A DNA stretch of 64,000 bases, taken from Gordonia lacunae (lineage in GTDB: Bacteria > Actinomycetota > Actinomycetes > Mycobacteriales > Mycobacteriaceae). The notes under the pieces are model-generated. The model worked only from the letters and a program-made list of their open reading frames with translations. It ran no database searches and was not told where the DNA came from. Each line of letters opens with the position of its first letter. The stretch's first letter is position 1. The DNA lies in the NCBI RefSeq assembly GCF_002149015.1, contig NZ_NGFO01000003.1:1-64000 (forward strand). Direction: 5' to 3'. This document shows positions 61,902 through 64,000 of the stretch, one piece after another. The position numbers and the translations under genes were made by a program.

Positions 61902-62948
61902 TCAGGACTGTTCGGTCGACAGGTGCACCCGCAGCCCGTCGAGGATCGCCGAGGTCGTCGCCCGGGTCTCCTCGTCGGACAGGCCCCACGGCGGCGCGAT
62001 CAGGTCGAGGTGATCGAAGCCGTCGGGGATGCGGGCCAGGGCGTCCGCGAACTCAACCGGCTTGCACGCGATGGTGATCGTGTCGATCATGTCGTCGGTG
62101 ACCGCCCGCACCAGTGCTTCCTCGTCGCGGTCCCGAGCGGCTTGTCGGATGACAGCCTGGTCCTTGCTCCAGCCGTGTAGCTCGAACAGCCGATCGTAGA
62201 CCCGGGAAGCCGCGTATTGGCCGATGGCGAAAGCTGCTTGGCGACGCGCGAGTTCGACATCGTCGTTGATCGCGCACATTCGGATCCCCATGATGGTCAC
62301 CTCGGCGGGATCTCGTTCGACGCCTCGCGCGCCGAGCGAGATCTCTTCCTGCACGGGCCCCCGGACGTACTCGGCAGTGAACATGGGATGACCCACGAGC
62401 CCGTCCGCGTGCCGGCCCGCGGTGCGCAACATGTACTTGTTCACGCCCGCGATCCAGATCGGGATCTCGGGCCGGATCGGCACCGGGACATCGGCAGTCG
62501 GCGCGACGTGAACGGAGTAGAAGCGCCCGTCGTGGTGCACGGGGCCTTCGTGCAGACGCCACAGGGCTTTCAGTACCGACAGCAGCTCCGCCATCCGCGC
62601 CGCGGGCGCCTCTCCGCTCACGCCGTGCCAGGCTTCCATCATCTTCGGGGTTCCGTTGCCCAGTCCGAGGATGATCCTTCCGCCCGACATCTCGTCGAGA
62701 TCACGCGCCTCGGCAGCCCACATCAGCGGACTACGCCCGACGCCATAGGCGATGTTCGACCCGATCTGGATGGAACTCGTGCCGCCGGCGAGCGCGGCCA
62801 TCGGAATCGTCGCCGAACGGCTGTAGAGTTCGCTCGTCCAGATCGCCGAGCAACCGGCCTCCTCGGCCTTCCGGGCGAGCTCGACCATCGTCGAGAACCG
62901 GCCCGGACCCGAGCCGGTACCGAAGGCGTTGATGCCGAACGTCGTCAT
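61902..62948 (-). CDS. F420-dependent LLM-class oxidoreductase
   Basis: 348 residues, luciferase-like (beta/alpha)8 barrel. TTFGINAFGTGSGPGRFSTMVELARKAEEAGCSAIWTSELYSR, IQIGSNIAYGVGRSPLMWAAEARDLDEMSGGRIILGLGNG and PIWIAGVNKYMLRTAGRHADGLVGHP are standard for the F420/FMN LLM family of actinobacteria. Acts in redox steps or desaturation of hydride-accepting substrates; substrate unknown. ATG 62948 (AAAGG upstream) is chosen over the far longer frame. In a minus-strand run after the second MenB/BadI-type gene (23 bp), convergent with the GntR gene. Confidence 0.85.
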   Translation of the reverse strand: MTTFGINAFGTGSGPGRFSTMVELARKAEEAGCSAIWTSELYSRSATIPMAALAGGTSSIQIGSNIAYGVGRSPLMWAAEARDLDEMSGGRIILGLGNGTPKMMEAWHGVSGEAPAARMAELLSVLKALWRLHEGPVHHDGRFYSVHVAPTADVPVPIRPEIPIWIAGVNKYMLRTAGRHADGLVGHPMFTAEYVRGPVQEEISLGARGVERDPAEVTIMGIRMCAINDDVELARRQAAFAIGQYAASRVYDRLFELHGWSKDQAVIRQAARDRDEEALVRAVTDDMIDTITIACKPVEFADALARIPDGFDHLDLIAPPWGLSDEETRATTSAILDGLRVHLSTEQS

Positions 62949-62971
62949 GAGTGAGTGCCTTTCGCTGTCGG

Positions 62972-63805
62972 TCAGGAACGCCGGGGGAACTGATCGAAGT
63001 CCGGAGTCCGTTTTGCCTTGAAGGCCTCGCGACCTTCCTTGGCCTCGTCGGTCGAATAGAACAGGAGGTTGGTGTCGTGCGCGAGCTGCTGGATTCCCGC
63101 CAGTCCGTCCTCGGCGGCGTGGAAGCCGGCCTTCATCAGGCGCAGCGCCATCGGTGACAGTTCCAGCATCCGGCGGCACCACGCGACCGTTTCCGATTCC
63201 AGATCCGCCAGCGGCACAACGGTGTTGACGAGGTTCATCTCGAGTGCCTGCGCGGCGTCGTACTGCCGGCACAGGAACCAGATCTCCTTGGCCTTGCGGG
63301 CACCGACGATGTTCGACAGCAGACCAGCACCGAATCCGCCGTCGAACGAGCCGACCTGCGGGCCGACCTGTCCGAGTCGGGCGTTGTCGGCGGCGATCGT
63401 GAGATCGCAGACGATCTGCAGTACGTGTCCCCCACCGATGGCGTATCCGGCGACCATGGCCACGACCGGTTTGGGCAGTCGCCGGATCTGCACCTGGAGA
63501 TCGGTGACGTGGAAGCGCCCGACCGCGCCCGGCCTGTCGGGTTCGGTCAGGTAGCCGGTGTCGCCGCGCACGCGTTGATCGCCACCCGAGCAGAACGCTT
63601 TGTCGCCTTCGCCGGTCAGCACGACCACGCCGATCGTGGGGTCCTCACGCGCATGGGTGAGCGCGTCGGAGATCTCGATCAGCGTCTGCGGTCGGAAAGC
63701 GTTGTGCACCTCCGGCCGGCAGATGGTGATCTTCGCGATCCCGTCCGCCGTGCGCGAGTAGTCGACGTCCTCGTAGCGACGAACCGTCGACCACTCCACA
63801 GCCAC
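62972..63805 (-). CDS. MenB/BadI-type crotonase (2)
   Basis: 277 residues. [101 protein letters not shown] and the end [17 protein letters not shown] give a very MenB-like profile. The upstream gene on the same strand is a BadH-like SDR; badH-badI is the order of the R. palustris cyclohexanecarboxylate operon, so ring cleavage of 2-ketocyclohexanecarboxyl-CoA-type substrates is the favoured role. Start GTG 63805 has GGGAG about 8 bases upstream; GTG 63814 is alternative. Confidence 0.82.
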   Translation of the reverse strand: MAVEWSTVRRYEDVDYSRTADGIAKITICRPEVHNAFRPQTLIEISDALTHAREDPTIGVVVLTGEGDKAFCSGGDQRVRGDTGYLTEPDRPGAVGRFHVTDLQVQIRRLPKPVVAMVAGYAIGGGHVLQIVCDLTIAADNARLGQVGPQVGSFDGGFGAGLLSNIVGARKAKEIWFLCRQYDAAQALEMNLVNTVVPLADLESETVAWCRRMLELSPMALRLMKAGFHAAEDGLAGIQQLAHDTNLLFYSTDEAKEGREAFKAKRTPDFDQFPRRS

Positions 63806-63818
63806 GTTGTCCACTCCC

Positions 63819-64000
63819 TTACGCCATCGTCAGGCCGCCGCTGACAGACAGGGTCTGCCCGGTGATGTAACCGGCCTCATCGGATGCGAAGAAGGCGACC
63901 GCGGCGGCGATGTCGGCGGGAGTCGCGAGCCGCTTCATCGGCACTGCCTTGGTCATGCCGCCGAGAACCTTGTCGGCGTCCTGGCCGGAGTTGTCGGCGA
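63819..64000 (-). CDS. BadH-like SDR, C-terminal part only
   Basis: Only the last 60 residues are inside the window. They read ...[39 protein letters not shown], the end of a short-chain dehydrogenase; the SVSGGLTM finish is that of 2-hydroxycyclohexanecarboxyl-CoA dehydrogenase (BadH) and acetoacetyl-CoA-reductase-type SDRs. Together with the following BadI-like gene it suggests oxidation of a hydroxyacyl-CoA ring before cleavage. The catalytic region is outside the window. Confidence 0.72.
   Translation of the reverse strand, partial: ADNSGQDADKVLGGMTKAVPMKRLATPADIAAAVAFFASDEAGYITGQTLSVSGGLTMA

Noticed and set aside
62972..63805. Menaquinone gene menB as the only reading
   Set aside because: Sequence is MenB-like, but the adjacent BadH-like gene and absence of men genes favour BadI-type ring hydrolysis; kept as unresolved.

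Overview
High-GC chromosomal segment of a mycolic-acid-type actinobacterium. Gene order and protein sequences point to Gordonia or a close relative (Rhodococcus, Nocardia, Mycobacterium); this rests on recognition, not on a search. The left part keeps, with insertions, genes I know from the M. tuberculosis Rv0357c-Rv0389 interval: purA, an Rv0358-like gene, a DUF3151 gene, an Rv0361-like membrane protein, fba, dedA, a SpoU methylase, pyrE, an Rv0383c-like protein and purT. No RNA gene, prophage, insertion sequence or CRISPR array was seen.

Layout. (1) 1-21.9 kb, mostly housekeeping: purT, UBP zinc finger, NhaP antiporter, HAMP adenylate cyclase, purA, an MHS transporter, a CDF metal exporter with its own palindromic operator, a FUSC protein, an unusually acidic Rv0361-like protein, a hemerythrin protein, fba, dedA, a SpoU methylase, pyrE, a 2-hydroxyacid dehydrogenase, a YoaK protein and a double-domain Lrp regulator. 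(2) 22.1-26.9 kb: opine-dehydrogenase-like and 3-hydroxyacyl-CoA-dehydrogenase-like enzymes with an MHS transporter, then a DJ-1/MarR pair behind a nested palindrome. (3) 26.9-41.6 kb: a catabolic island. A six-gene operon (gabT, FAD/Fe-S dehydrogenase, gabD, ectoine-hydrolase-like protein, aminotransferase, M20 deacylase) lies opposite an MHS transporter, a GntR regulator, a DUF3830 protein and an amidase; a maleate-isomerase/EutA-like gene diverges from the amidase. Both divergent or upstream regions carry ATTGTTGACAAT, so I infer one GntR regulon. (4) 41.6-51.4 kb: a repeat-rich spacer, then kdpFABC-kdpDE with an APH(6)-like kinase coupled to kdpE and two tiny membrane proteins upstream of kdpF. 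(5) 51.5-64 kb: an acyl-CoA (probably alicyclic acid) degradation cluster: MFS transporter, MenB/BadI-type enzyme, acyl-CoA dehydrogenase, DECR-type reductase, AttH/DUF7064-like protein, ACAD10-like kinase, three crotonases, FadR-like regulator, LLM oxidoreductase, a second MenB/BadI-type enzyme and a BadH-like dehydrogenase cut by the window edge. FadR-like dyads lie in its promoter regions.

Most striking: a 21-bp tandem repeat that is in frame inside the FAD/Fe-S dehydrogenase and recurs, inverted, in a non-coding spacer 11 kb away; the shared GntR operator that defines the island regulon; and an alicyclic-acid-like gene set with two BadI/MenB paralogues and a candidate four-promoter regulon.
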